Source: JBOGVA01 sp050692195 (GTDB lineage: Bacteria; Actinomycetota; UBA4738). From it: DNA of 20,230 nt. Location of the stretch: positions 1-20,230 of the forward strand of contig JBOGVA010000095.1 in NCBI GenBank assembly GCA_050692195.1, written 5' to 3'. Below are positions 1-6,926 of the stretch, one piece after another (position 1 is the stretch's first letter; every line of letters starts with the position of its first letter). The translations under genes and the position numbers were made by a program. A model generated the notes under the pieces. The model searched no databases, had not been told where the DNA came from, and saw only the letters and a list, made by a program, of their open reading frames with translations.

Positions 1-780
1 GGGGTGCATGATCACCGCCTCCTCGGGCAGGGCCGCCACCCGGGACGGACTGAGGCCCCAGAGCCGCGAGTACTCCCGGACGCTGGGGAAGAACTGCTGG
101 CGCTGGCGCTCCCGCTGAACCCGGAGCACGTAGCAGACGTTCAGCTTGGGGAGAACCTCGTCGAGGTCGTGGGACACCTGGACCCCCCAGGCCTCCGCGT
201 CCCGCGGGATCAGGGTCGGAGGGGCGACCAGCGTGACCTCCGCACCCATCCGGGACAGGGCGTGGGCGTTCGACCGGGCCACCCGGGAGTGGAGCACGTC
301 GCCCACGATGGCCACCCGCAGCCCGCCGAACGTGGGGAAGTGGTCGCGGATGGTGAACAGGTCGAGCAGCGCCTGGGTGGGGTGCTCGTGCGTCCCGTCG
401 CCGGCGTTGATCACGCTGGCCTCGACCCATCGGGTCAGTGTGGTGGGCGACCCGGAGGACGAGTGCCGGATCACGATGGCGTCCGCGCCCATGGCCTCCA
501 GGGTGAGCGCCGTGTCCTTCAGGCTCTCGCCCTTGGCCACGGAGGAGCCGCTCGTGGAGAAGTTGATCACGTCCGCCGAGAGGCGCTTGGCTGCAAGCTC
601 GAACGAGATCCGGGTGCGGGTGGAGTCCTCGTAGAAGAGGTTCACCACGGTTCTGCCGCGGAGCGCCGGAACCTTCTTGATGACCCGGGTTCCGACCTCG
701 CGAAAGCTCTCCGCCGTGTCAAGGATCCGGACGATGTCCTCCGGCAAGAGCTGGTTGATGGAAAGCAGATGCTTCATCAT
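1..780 (-). CDS. pyrB: Aspartate carbamoyltransferase catalytic subunit, 3' end cut by the window edge
   Basis: Catalyses carbamoyl phosphate + L-aspartate to N-carbamoyl-aspartate, the committed step of cytosolic pyrimidine synthesis. The 260 visible codons start MMKHLLSINQL and carry the carbamoyl-phosphate loop STRTR (in FYEDSTRTRISFE), the motif HPTQALLD and, at the window edge, the start of the conserved MHPGP segment (VIMHP). About 50 C-terminal residues lie outside, judging from the usual length near 310. The start ATG (780-778) overlaps the pyrR stop codon as ATGA, so translation is probably coupled to pyrR. It should share the pyrR leader and thus be repressed when uridine nucleotides are plentiful. 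The start could also be the second ATG three bases later. The family assignment is very secure. Confidence 0.96.
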   Translation of the reverse strand, partial: MMKHLLSINQLLPEDIVRILDTAESFREVGTRVIKKVPALRGRTVVNLFYEDSTRTRISFELAAKRLSADVINFSTSGSSVAKGESLKDTALTLEAMGADAIVIRHSSSGSPTTLTRWVEASVINAGDGTHEHPTQALLDLFTIRDHFPTFGGLRVAIVGDVLHSRVARSNAHALSRMGAEVTLVAPPTLIPRDAEAWGVQVSHDLDEVLPKLNVCYVLRVQRERQRQQFFPSVREYSRLWGLSPSRVAALPEEAVIMHP

Positions 781-1337
781 GCCGGTGCCCTTTCCCTCTC
801 CCCCACCACGACGGCGTCCTCACCGTCGACCTCCGCCAGCCTCACCTGAACTTCTTCATCCCGCCGGGTCGGCACGTTCTTCCCCACGTAGTCCGCGCGG
901 ATCGGCAGCTCCCGATGCCCCCGGTCGACCAGGACGGCGAGCTGGATCGCCCGCGGCCTCCCGAAGTCGACCAGCGCGTCCATGGCGGCCCGGATGGTCC
1001 GGCCGGTGAACAGGACGTCGTCGACCAGGACCAGCGTCGTATCGGTGATGTCGAAGGGGATGCGGGTCTCGTGGACCTCGGGAGCCTCTGTGCGCATCCC
1101 GATGTCGTCGCGGTAGAACGTAATGTCCAGTACCCCGACCGGGACATCCACGCCCTCGATCCGCAGGATCTCGGCGGCCAGGCGCATGGCGAGGTCGTCA
1201 CCCCGGGCGGCGATGCCGATCAGGGCCAGCCGCCCGGGCCCCTTGTTCCGCTCGAGGATCTCGTGGGCGATTCGGATGAGCGCCCTTCGGATCTCCCCGG
1301 GCTCGAGGAGCCGCCCCCTCTCGGCGAACGGGCTCAC
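777..1337 (-). CDS. pyrR: Bifunctional pyr operon regulator / uracil phosphoribosyltransferase
   Basis: PyrR binds a loop in pyr mRNA when UMP/UTP is high and lowers expression of the operon; many homologues also convert uracil + PRPP to UMP. From the GTG start at 1337 it is 186 aa, the usual family length (about 180). The N-terminal helix EIRRALIRIAHEI and the PRPP-binding motif VDDVLFTGRT (about residues 105-114) are diagnostic. Overlaps pyrB by four bases. The start is ambiguous. An in-frame ATG at 1403 has a much better ribosome-binding site (AAGGGAG) and would add 22 residues, but those would be translated through a terminator-like hairpin (1359-1383) and do not resemble the family N-terminus. 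I prefer the GTG just after the hairpin, as in attenuated Bacillus-type pyr operons. Confidence 0.9.
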   Translation of the reverse strand: MSPFAERGRLLEPGEIRRALIRIAHEILERNKGPGRLALIGIAARGDDLAMRLAAEILRIEGVDVPVGVLDITFYRDDIGMRTEAPEVHETRIPFDITDTTLVLVDDVLFTGRTIRAAMDALVDFGRPRAIQLAVLVDRGHRELPIRADYVGKNVPTRRDEEVQVRLAEVDGEDAVVVGERERAPA

Positions 1338-1350
1338 GTGGCCCGCCTGC

Positions 1351-1383
1351 CAAGAGAAACGCCCCGCACACGCTGCGGGGCGT
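1351..1383 (-). terminator. Intrinsic terminator-like hairpin in the pyr leader (attenuator)
   Basis: On the minus strand a perfect 10-bp stem, ACGCCCCGCA paired with TGCGGGGCGT around the loop GCGTG (1359-1383), is followed by TTCTCTTG. It lies between the PyrR-binding loop and the pyrR GTG start, the position of the attenuator terminator in PyrR-controlled operons. The U-tract is interrupted, so its strength is uncertain. Confidence 0.75.
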
Positions 1384-1406
1384 ATCGGCCGCTCAAGCGT
1401 CATCGT

Positions 1407-1441
1407 CTCCCTTCCCGGCCTCTCGGGACCGGACTTAAAGG
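1407..1441 (-). promoter_or_regulatory. PyrR-binding RNA loop (anti-antiterminator)
   Basis: The minus strand reads CCTTTAAGTCCGG, then TCCCGAGAGGCC, then GGGAAGG. This matches the known PyrR-binding loop pattern: a lower CCUU/AAGG stem, a purine-rich internal bulge, an upper CCGG/CCGG stem and a terminal loop with a UCCxGAGAGG core. It begins about ten bases after the predicted transcription start. The 3' side of the lower stem contains AAGGGAG, a Shine-Dalgarno-like sequence in front of the ATG at 1403, so PyrR binding could also block a ribosome. Confidence 0.85.
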
Positions 1442-1456
1442 GGTTGCCTACGGCAC

Positions 1457-1484
1457 AGGATAGCGTCCGGGGCGCGGGTGTCAA
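1457..1484 (-). promoter_or_regulatory. Predicted sigma-70-type promoter for pyrR-pyrB
   Basis: Minus-strand TTGACA (1484-1479) and TATCCT (1462-1457) are separated by 16 bases. The predicted start near 1450 lies just upstream of the PyrR-binding loop and downstream of the nusB stop. The -35 box is a perfect consensus and the -10 box matches 4 of 6. Confidence 0.7.
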
Positions 1485-1505
1485 CGGCGCAGCTCGCCGG
1501 CGAGG

Positions 1506-1979
1506 CTAGCTCTCCCCTGCCTCTCGCTCTCGTTCCCGGCTCTCCTCCAACCCCCGAGCGATCCGTCCCAACACGCCGTTGATGAACCGTCCGGAGTCCT
1601 CCGTGGACAGCTCGTTCGCCGCGTCGACGGCCTCGTTGATGGCCACGGCGGCGGGGATGCCCGCCTGGATCTCGTGGCAGGCCACCCGAAGGATGGTCCT
1701 GTCCACCACCGCCATCCGATGCACGGTCCATTCCTCTGAGCTCGCCCCGAGGATCTGATCGATCTGATCGCGGCCACCCTCCACCGTTGAGACGAGCTCA
1801 GCCGTGTAGGGAGGGATCGAACGTCCAGCGCGCCGCCACTCCTCCAGCACTTCCGAAGCTGGCCGGCCGGTGACGTCGGCCTGATACAGGATGTCGATGG
1901 CGAGCCGGCGGGCCGCCCGCCTGCGCCGGTGCCCAACCGTCTCCCGGCCCCGGCGATCGAGTGCGGGACGACGGCGCAT
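1506..1979 (-). CDS. nusB: Transcription antitermination / rRNA processing factor NusB
   Basis: NusB pairs with NusE (S10) and binds boxA RNA to form antitermination complexes on rRNA operons. The 157-aa product has the all-helical NusB pattern: an Arg-rich N-terminus with RRRRAARRLAIDILYQAD, a central helix WTVHRMAVVDRTILRVA, and the conserved C-terminal segment AINEAVDAANELSTEDSGRF followed by INGVLGRIA. Length is slightly above the typical 140 because of a basic N-terminal extension. It starts 8 bases after the efp stop with AGGCGG ahead of the ATG, so efp and nusB are likely cotranscribed. The efp-nusB-pyr order is common in actinobacteria. Confidence 0.95.
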   Translation of the reverse strand: MRRRPALDRRGRETVGHRRRRAARRLAIDILYQADVTGRPASEVLEEWRRAGRSIPPYTAELVSTVEGGRDQIDQILGASSEEWTVHRMAVVDRTILRVACHEIQAGIPAAVAINEAVDAANELSTEDSGRFINGVLGRIARGLEESREREREAGES

Positions 1980-1987
1980 GGTTCCGC

Positions 1988-2551
1988 CTATTTCTCTCGC
2001 GTGAGGTATTGGCCCGAGCGCGTGTCCACTTTGATGAGCTCGCCTTCTTCCACGAACAGGGGTACCTGGACGACGAGCCCAGTCTCCAGCGTCGCGGGCT
2101 TGAGGGCTCCACTGACTCGGTCGCCCTTGACGCCGGGGTCGGTCGCGGCCACCCGGAGCGCCACCGAGGCGGGCAGCTCCACCCCGATGGCACGCCCCTG
2201 ATACACGGAGACCACGGCCGTCGCGCCCTCCGTCAGGTAGCTCGCCGCCTCTCCCACCACGGCGACGGGAACATGGTGTTGCTCGTAGGAAGCCGTGTCC
2301 ATGAACACGAGGTCGTTTCCGTCCCGGTACAGGTACTGCATCTCCTGGCGCTCAACGATCGCCAACCCCACGTTGACCCCGGCGTTGAAGGTCCGGTCGA
2401 TCACGGCCCCGGTCGTCAGATTCCGAAGCTTGGTGCGAACGAACGCCCCTCCCTTTCCCGGCTTGACGTGCTGGAACTCGATCACCTGGTGGAGCGTGCC
2501 GTCCAGGTCCAGAGTCATGCCCCGCCGGAGGTCGTTCGTGCTGACGCTCAC
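1988..2551 (-). CDS. efp: Translation elongation factor P
   Basis: EF-P binds between the ribosomal P and E sites and relieves stalling at polyproline stretches. The product is 187 aa, the normal family length, with KOW-like domain I followed by two OB folds. The tip loop reads KPGKGGAF, with an unmodified-type lysine at about residue 33, the position that carries the modification in other lineages. The C-terminal OB motif VPLFVEEGELIKVDTRSGQY is typical. The start is GTG (2551) behind GGAAGG, 19 bases after the upstream peptidase stop. An in-frame ATG eleven codons later would cut the conserved N-terminus. Confidence 0.97.
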   Translation of the reverse strand: MSVSTNDLRRGMTLDLDGTLHQVIEFQHVKPGKGGAFVRTKLRNLTTGAVIDRTFNAGVNVGLAIVERQEMQYLYRDGNDLVFMDTASYEQHHVPVAVVGEAASYLTEGATAVVSVYQGRAIGVELPASVALRVAATDPGVKGDRVSGALKPATLETGLVVQVPLFVEEGELIKVDTRSGQYLTREK

Positions 2552-2570
2552 CCTTCCCCCCCGGCCGCGC

Positions 2571-3638
2571 TCATAGCACCACGAGCTCTTTCGTCGTCCG
2601 GGGAATCACCCGGCCCCCCTCGGCGGTCACCTCGACCATGTCCTCGATCCGGACCCCGCCCACGCCGTCCAGATAGATGCCCGGCTCGACCGTCACGACG
2701 GTGCCTTGGGGAAGGACGTCCTCGCTCTCCGGCCTGAGGCTCGGCCCTTCGTGGATCTCCAGACCCACTCCGTGCCCCAGGCCGTGCTTGTACTGGTCGC
2801 CGTACCCGGCGTCCCGGATCAGCTCCCGGGCGACACGATCCACCTCGTTACCGGATACCCCCGCCCTGACGGCGTCGACGCCCGCCTGTTGAGCCCGCCT
2901 GACGATCTGGTAGACCTCCCGCATCCGGGCAGGAGGCTCTCCGAACGCCACGGTTCGGGTCATGTCCGAGTGGTATCCACTCACCACGCATCCGAAGTCG
3001 ATCTTCACGAGCTCGCCTCCCGATAGGGGTCGATCGGTGGGCGTGTGGTGAGGCTCGGCCGCGGACTCCCCGAAAGCCACGATGGTCTCGAAGGCCAAGC
3101 CGTCGGCCCCGGCGCGACGCATGAACGTATCGAGCTCGAGGGCAGTCTCCCTCTCCGTGATTCCGTCCACGAGCTTGGCCGTGACCGCCTCGAATGCCTC
3201 GTCCGCGATCGCCTGCGCCTGTTCCAGCAGCCCGATCTCCTCCGGTTCCTTCCGCCAGCGCATTTTCTCGACCTCGTTGTGCGTGGGGATCAGCTCGAGC
3301 CCCAGCGCATGCAGCTGGGTGTAGGCGCGATAGGTCACCCCGGCCGCCTCGAAGGCCACTCGGCCCACCCCGAGCTCCCTGCACGCCGTCCCGAAGTGCG
3401 GCGCGAACTCGCCCGAGTACAGGGTCCTTCGCAGATCGGGAACCTCATGGCTGGACTGCTCGGCATAACGGCCGTCGGTGAAGAACACGCCACCCCCGGG
3501 AGCCAGGAGCAGCTGTCCGTTGGACCCGGTGAACCCGGTGAGGTACCGGACGTTCGGAAGGCGGGTCACCAGCAGCGCTTCAGCCCCGACCTCCGCAAGC
3601 CGGGAGGAGATGCGCTCGCGCCGCCTCGCGTGGTCCAC
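2571..3638 (-). CDS. M24 family Xaa-Pro aminopeptidase/dipeptidase
   Basis: Cytosolic metallopeptidase releasing N-terminal residues ahead of proline. The 355-aa protein has a creatinase-like N-terminal domain (about 1-125, RYLTGFTGSNG) and a pita-bread catalytic domain. All five metal ligands are visible: Asp214 (KIDFG), Asp225 (HSDMTR), His289 (GHGVGLEIHEGP), Glu318 (TVEPGIY) and Glu332 (RIEDM). It is intact and close to the PepQ/YqhT-type length. Whether it is a dipeptidase (PepQ) or aminopeptidase (PepP) cannot be decided from the sequence. Its GTG start has no ribosome-binding site, but a good -10 box TATGAT ends 8 bases before it, suggesting a leaderless transcript. M24 peptidase next to efp is a widespread pairing. 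Confidence 0.93.
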   Translation of the reverse strand: MDHARRRERISSRLAEVGAEALLVTRLPNVRYLTGFTGSNGQLLLAPGGGVFFTDGRYAEQSSHEVPDLRRTLYSGEFAPHFGTACRELGVGRVAFEAAGVTYRAYTQLHALGLELIPTHNEVEKMRWRKEPEEIGLLEQAQAIADEAFEAVTAKLVDGITERETALELDTFMRRAGADGLAFETIVAFGESAAEPHHTPTDRPLSGGELVKIDFGCVVSGYHSDMTRTVAFGEPPARMREVYQIVRRAQQAGVDAVRAGVSGNEVDRVARELIRDAGYGDQYKHGLGHGVGLEIHEGPSLRPESEDVLPQGTVVTVEPGIYLDGVGGVRIEDMVEVTAEGGRVIPRTTKELVVL

Positions 3639-3646
3639 GAGCGCCG

Positions 3647-3652
3647 ATCATA
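3647..3652 (-). promoter_or_regulatory. Candidate -10 box for the peptidase-efp-nusB unit
   Basis: TATGAT (5 of 6 to TATAAT) on the minus strand ends 8 bases before the GTG at 3638, so transcription would start at or next to the start codon. No convincing -35 is found at 16-18 bases (best TGCTAC or GCTACC). It lies immediately after the two hairpins that close the pilus operon, a sensible place for a new promoter. Confidence 0.45.
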
Positions 3653-3698
3653 CAGGGGGGGTCCAGGAGGGTAGCACTCCGCGGAGCGGATGCGGAGT

Positions 3699-3727
3699 AT
3701 GAAGACGCTCCGAAGGAGCGTCTTCAT
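3699..3727 (-). terminator. Strong 13-bp hairpin after the pilus alignment operon
   Basis: A perfect inverted repeat: ATGAAGACGCTCC pairs with GGAGCGTCTTCAT around a 3-base loop. It follows a second hairpin and precedes the peptidase promoter. No clean U-tract follows, so it may act as a transcript-end stabiliser or backup terminator, in either direction. Confidence 0.6.
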
Positions 3728-3742
3728 CGAGAAGAATGGAAT

Positions 3743-3771
3743 GGGGCGGCCCCCGGTGAGGGGGCCGCCCC
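3743..3771 (-). terminator. Terminator hairpin downstream of the PilP-like gene
   Basis: A perfect 12-bp GC-rich stem, GGGGCGGCCCCC with GGGGGCCGCCCC and a 5-base loop, followed on the minus strand by ATTCCATTCTTCTC. It lies about 80 bases after the stop codon of the last pilus gene, as expected for the end of the pilM-N-O operon. The remaining bases from 3639 to 3848 hold no gene I can see. Confidence 0.7.
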
Positions 3772-3848
3772 GACCGGCGGCCGCTCCCCCCGTTGCGGGC
3801 GCCGGCAGCTCTGCCCAACGTGGGCCGGCAGGCCTGCCTGGAGGCTGC

Positions 3849-4394
3849 CTACTTGTTCTGGGCCTCACACAGGGTGAAGCTCTGGTCCCCGTACAGGAAG
3901 TCGGCGCACGAGCCGCTGATAGACACCAGCCGGTAGTTGTCGAACGAGTCACCCTCACCGACCGTGTAGACGGTCCCGTCCACCTCTACCTGCGCCATCT
4001 CCTCACCGCCCTGGATGAAGATGTCCAGCAGAACGACGGTCTTTCCACCGACGTTCGCGCTCGAACCGCCGGGCGGGGCCGGGGGCGGAGAGCCGGGCGG
4101 CGCAACGTGAGGCGCCGGACCGGACGAGCCGCCCAGCGGCTGTATGGTGCCTCCGCCCTGTGACGGGTCGAAGGGGTCGCGCCCGGTGAAGACGAGCTTC
4201 TCAGGGGCCGGTTGCTTCTGAGCAGGGCTGGGCGATGCGGGTGGCGCCACCGGCGCCGCCACAGGACCTTGGGCAGATCCCGCCGGCTCGCCCTCGTTCC
4301 CCCTCATCACGAAGAGGAAGAACACGACGGCTGCTACGACCAGGACCGAACCCAGCAGAATCAGGGCCCGTCGATCACGAGGTGACATCGGCAT
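3849..4394 (-). CDS. PilP-like inner-membrane pilus assembly protein
   Basis: A 181-aa single-pass membrane protein: transmembrane segment at about residues 10-30 (ALILLGSVLVVAAVVFFLFV), a long Pro/Gly/Ala-rich linker (about 33-113), and a compact beta-rich domain (about 115-181, KTVVLLDIFIQGG...). It follows pilM-N-O in the place of PilP. The architecture (anchor, disordered linker, small beta domain) is that of PilP/GspC, although I see no strong sequence motif. In diderms PilP contacts the PilQ secretin, which is not found here. Two cysteines near the C-terminus (SGSC and TLC) could form a disulfide outside the membrane. Three bases separate it from pilO. The role is inferred mainly from position. 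Confidence 0.65.
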   Translation of the reverse strand: MPMSPRDRRALILLGSVLVVAAVVFFLFVMRGNEGEPAGSAQGPVAAPVAPPASPSPAQKQPAPEKLVFTGRDPFDPSQGGGTIQPLGGSSGPAPHVAPPGSPPPAPPGGSSANVGGKTVVLLDIFIQGGEEMAQVEVDGTVYTVGEGDSFDNYRLVSISGSCADFLYGDQSFTLCEAQNK

Positions 4395-4397
4395 CTC

Positions 4398-5024
4398 TCA
4401 GCTCCCTGGGGCTTCGGGGTTTGAAGGCTCCGAGGCAGGAGCCTGGCCAGGCACAACGCTGGTCGGACCCGGTACAGAGCCGGGCCCTGCGCTCACGTCT
4501 GTGGTGAAGAAATTGGCGGTCAAAGAGATCTGAAGCTGAGGCAGTTGCTGGGGCCCGGGGGTAACCAGAATGGTCTCGACTTTCGAGATCCTGGGCAGCT
4601 CCTCCAGCAGGAACAGATACTGGTCAACGGCGAAGAAGCCACCGACCACGGTGATGCTCATGGGGATCACCGAGTATGTGCCACTGGCGGACGCGAGGGG
4701 TTGTCCCGGCGCGACCGTCATGAAGTCCACGCCCGCCTCGTCCGAGGACTTGTTGAGAAGCCGAATCAGCCCGGGCAGATCCGCGGTCGGCGGAACCTGC
4801 CTCTGGAGCCTCCTGAGCGTCCTTCTGTCCTTGGGAGCGTCCTTCGCAGCGGCCTGGAGACCCTGAAGCTGGACGCGCAGCGTTCCCTCCTCCTGCGCCG
4901 CCTCCTCCACCTCGCCTTGTCTGGCCCGGACCTGAGCGGCCTTCGGCGTGATCAGGCCCACGACCATCAGCAGGGCCACGACGACTCCCACCAGGCCGGC
5001 GATGAGTGCAGGCCTCCGGTTCAA
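4398..5024 (-). CDS. pilO: Type IV pilus alignment protein PilO
   Basis: Bitopic membrane protein that pairs with PilN in the alignment complex linking the cytoplasmic PilM ring to the extracytoplasmic side. The 208-aa product has a transmembrane helix at about 7-26, a predicted coiled coil at about 30-62 (QVRARQGEVEEAAQEE), and a PilO-type ferredoxin-like domain including PTADLPGLIRLLNKSSDEAG and the segment around FFAVDQYLFLLEELPRISKV. A Pro/Ser-rich tail of about 35 residues follows. The ATG overlaps the pilN stop by four bases, so translation is likely coupled. Confidence 0.88.
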   Translation of the reverse strand: MNRRPALIAGLVGVVVALLMVVGLITPKAAQVRARQGEVEEAAQEEGTLRVQLQGLQAAAKDAPKDRRTLRRLQRQVPPTADLPGLIRLLNKSSDEAGVDFMTVAPGQPLASASGTYSVIPMSITVVGGFFAVDQYLFLLEELPRISKVETILVTPGPQQLPQLQISLTANFFTTDVSAGPGSVPGPTSVVPGQAPASEPSNPEAPGS

Positions 5025-5656
5025 CGTCTCCCCCTTTGCACTGTTGCCTCGGCCGTCATGTCAAGCGTCGCCGAGAACTGGATCTGTCCCGAGCCGTCCT
5101 GCGACTTCGAAGCTGTTCCGAGCCACGGATTCACCCACCCCGTCACCTGCTCCAAGCGGCGGAGCCATTGGGCGACCGTCGGGTGGTTGAGCGCAACTCC
5201 ATCGAATTGGATGGAGCCCACCAGCGCCGCTGGCGGGGTGGAGCCAGGAGGCGTAGCGGGGCCCGGCTGGGCAGCAGGCGCCGCCGGGGGCGTGAGCGTG
5301 GCGCTCATCCCGGTCAGCCACATCTGCCCCGGGATGATCTTGGAGATGTCCGCCAAAACCCCCGACCAGAGCACCTCGCTCGCCTGGGCCTCCGCCACCA
5401 GGGCCCGCCGGTCGGCGACGGATTGCTTCAGCTCCGCGAATGCCTGGAGCTCGCCGATCCGCTGGCGGATCCCGCTGTTGACCTGCTCCTGCGCCGCCAA
5501 CCTCCGGTTCGCGTCTGCCAACCGGCCGGCCTGGAGCAGCAGGACAAAGAACAGAAGTGCCAGCACCGCCCCCACCGCGGCGGCGACGGCGACGGTGAGC
5601 CGCCGGGTGTGCTGGCGCTCGCGAACGTCAGAGGGAAGAAGGTTGACCTGTGTCAT
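5021..5656 (-). CDS. pilN: Type IV pilus alignment protein PilN
   Basis: The N-terminus MTQVNLLPSDVRER contains the conserved NLLP motif that docks PilN into PilM. It is followed by a transmembrane helix at about 23-46 (VAVAAAVGAVLALLFFVLLL), a coiled coil (about 50-95) and a C-terminal ferredoxin-like domain with an inserted Pro/Ala-rich loop near 115-140. The 211-aa length is usual. Start and stop overlap pilM and pilO by four bases each, so the three proteins are probably made in balanced amounts. It acts in the inner membrane as a PilN/PilO heterodimer. Confidence 0.9.
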   Translation of the reverse strand: MTQVNLLPSDVRERQHTRRLTVAVAAAVGAVLALLFFVLLLQAGRLADANRRLAAQEQVNSGIRQRIGELQAFAELKQSVADRRALVAEAQASEVLWSGVLADISKIIPGQMWLTGMSATLTPPAAPAAQPGPATPPGSTPPAALVGSIQFDGVALNHPTVAQWLRRLEQVTGWVNPWLGTASKSQDGSGQIQFSATLDMTAEATVQRGRR

Positions 5657-6714
5657 CCGCGCACCCCCGGAAGTGCCAAGCCCACGGCAACGGCGAGCAG
5701 CGGCTCCGCCTCGGCTCTGGCCTCGTCCGAGAGGTCGAGAGCCGTGGTGACGCGATGGAAGGGATGCCCCTCAGCAACCTCCGCCGGGAGCCGGTCCACC
5801 AGCATCCGCTGGAGGCCGTCGAGTTTCGATCCCCCACCCGTCAGCAGAACGCGGGAGATCTTGGCCCCCGGCATCTGGGACTGGTAGAAGTCCAGCGAGG
5901 AGCGGATGTCGTCGGCGAAGGAGGCGGCCCGGCTGACTGCGGCCTGGGTCGCCTGTTCGTACTTCTCCGGTCCCACCTCGCCTCGACCGTTTCTCTTGAT
6001 CAGCTCCGCCTCGTTCTCCTCGACGTCGATGGCTCTGGCCACCGCCTGGGTGACCTCGCGTCCTCCGGAGGGCAGGATGCGCACGAACCGGGGGACGCCC
6101 CAGGCGTGGACGCAGATGCTGGTGATGTCCGCACCGATGTCCACGATCGCCTCGTCGCCCACCCCCGATTCGGCCAAGCCCGATACTTCGATGGAGCCGA
6201 CGGACCGGACGATGGCGAACGGGACGAGGTCCAGGCCCACGGGGCGAAGCTTGGCCACCTCGGCAGAGTGAACGATCTGCTGGATCATTCCCTTCTGCGC
6301 CGCTACCAGCAGGATGCGTATCATTCGGCGACCTTCCCGCTCGAACTCTTCCAGTACGTGAAAGTCGAGAACCGCTTCCTCCACCGGTATCGGCACGAAT
6401 TCCTGAATCTGGAACGGAAGGGACTCCCGGAGCTCCTTGTCGGACAGCCATGGGAGCGACACCTCCCGGACCACCACACGCTGATTCGCCACGCCGAGAA
6501 TCACCTCGCGGCTGCGGAACTTCCCTGCTGCCCAGAGCTCCTTCAGTGCGTCCGCCACAAGATCGGAATCCCTGATCTCACCGTTCGACACAGCGCCTTC
6601 CGGCATAGGGACCTGCGCCACCCGCACGAGTTGCGGCGGGACGCTCCGCATCGAGAGCTCAGCGGCACGAACACCCGTGGAGCCGATGTCGACCCCAATA
6701 CGGACCTGCGCCAT
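5653..6714 (-). CDS. pilM: Type IV pilus actin-like ATPase PilM
   Basis: Cytoplasmic actin/FtsA-fold protein that binds the PilN N-terminal peptide and connects the alignment complex to the motor. The 353-aa product has the phosphate-1 loop IGVDIGSTGVRAAEL (about 6-20), the phosphate-2 loop EAIVDIGADITSICV (about 188-202) and the adenosine motif VLLTGGGSKLDG (about 310). These are the expected ATP-binding elements in order. Length equals characterised PilM proteins. The ATG overlaps the stop of the upstream HTH gene by one base (TAATG), placing both in one operon. Confidence 0.93.
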   Translation of the reverse strand: MAQVRIGVDIGSTGVRAAELSMRSVPPQLVRVAQVPMPEGAVSNGEIRDSDLVADALKELWAAGKFRSREVILGVANQRVVVREVSLPWLSDKELRESLPFQIQEFVPIPVEEAVLDFHVLEEFEREGRRMIRILLVAAQKGMIQQIVHSAEVAKLRPVGLDLVPFAIVRSVGSIEVSGLAESGVGDEAIVDIGADITSICVHAWGVPRFVRILPSGGREVTQAVARAIDVEENEAELIKRNGRGEVGPEKYEQATQAAVSRAASFADDIRSSLDFYQSQMPGAKISRVLLTGGGSKLDGLQRMLVDRLPAEVAEGHPFHRVTTALDLSDEARAEAEPLLAVAVGLALPGVRG

Positions 6715-6923
6715 TACTCCGCCTCCTCTATCCGCACCAGACGCTCCGAAAGGTACCGATCCACGTCGGATTCACGGATCCGATAGTTCTTGCCCACCCG
6801 GATCGCGGCGAGCTGGCCGCTCTTGATGAGCCGATAGACCGTCATGTTCGACACTCGCATCGTTCCGGCCACCTCACCGACCGTGAGCAGCCGATCTCCC
6901 ATGAAGGGACGTCGCCTGCCCAT
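6714..6923 (-). CDS. Excisionase/BldC-family small HTH DNA-binding protein
   Basis: A 69-aa protein with a MerR-like winged HTH of the excisionase family: LLTVGEVAGTMRVSNMTVYR (about 12-31) forms the helix-turn-helix, and IRVGKNYRIRESDVDRYL (about 41-58) is the wing and the closing RI-RESDVDRYL signature. Such proteins, including actinobacterial BldC, bind DNA as small regulators; no integrase or phage gene is nearby, so recombination directionality is unlikely. It is fused by TAATG to pilM and lies 3 bases after an 18-codon ORF. I infer a regulator of pilus genes, possibly acting on its own upstream region. The start could instead be the ATG at 6902, removing seven residues. Confidence 0.85.
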   Translation of the reverse strand: MGRRRPFMGDRLLTVGEVAGTMRVSNMTVYRLIKSGQLAAIRVGKNYRIRESDVDRYLSERLVRIEEAE

Positions 6924-6926
6924 GAG

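Noticed and set aside
4545..6786. Plus-strand frames of 401 and 378 codons opposite pilM-N-O
   Set aside because: They overlap each other and the well-supported pilM/N/O genes and show only shadow-type composition.
6714..6923. Phage excisionase indicating an integrated element
   Set aside because: No integrase, attachment repeats or phage genes nearby; the gene is translationally linked to pilM, which fits a chromosomal regulator.
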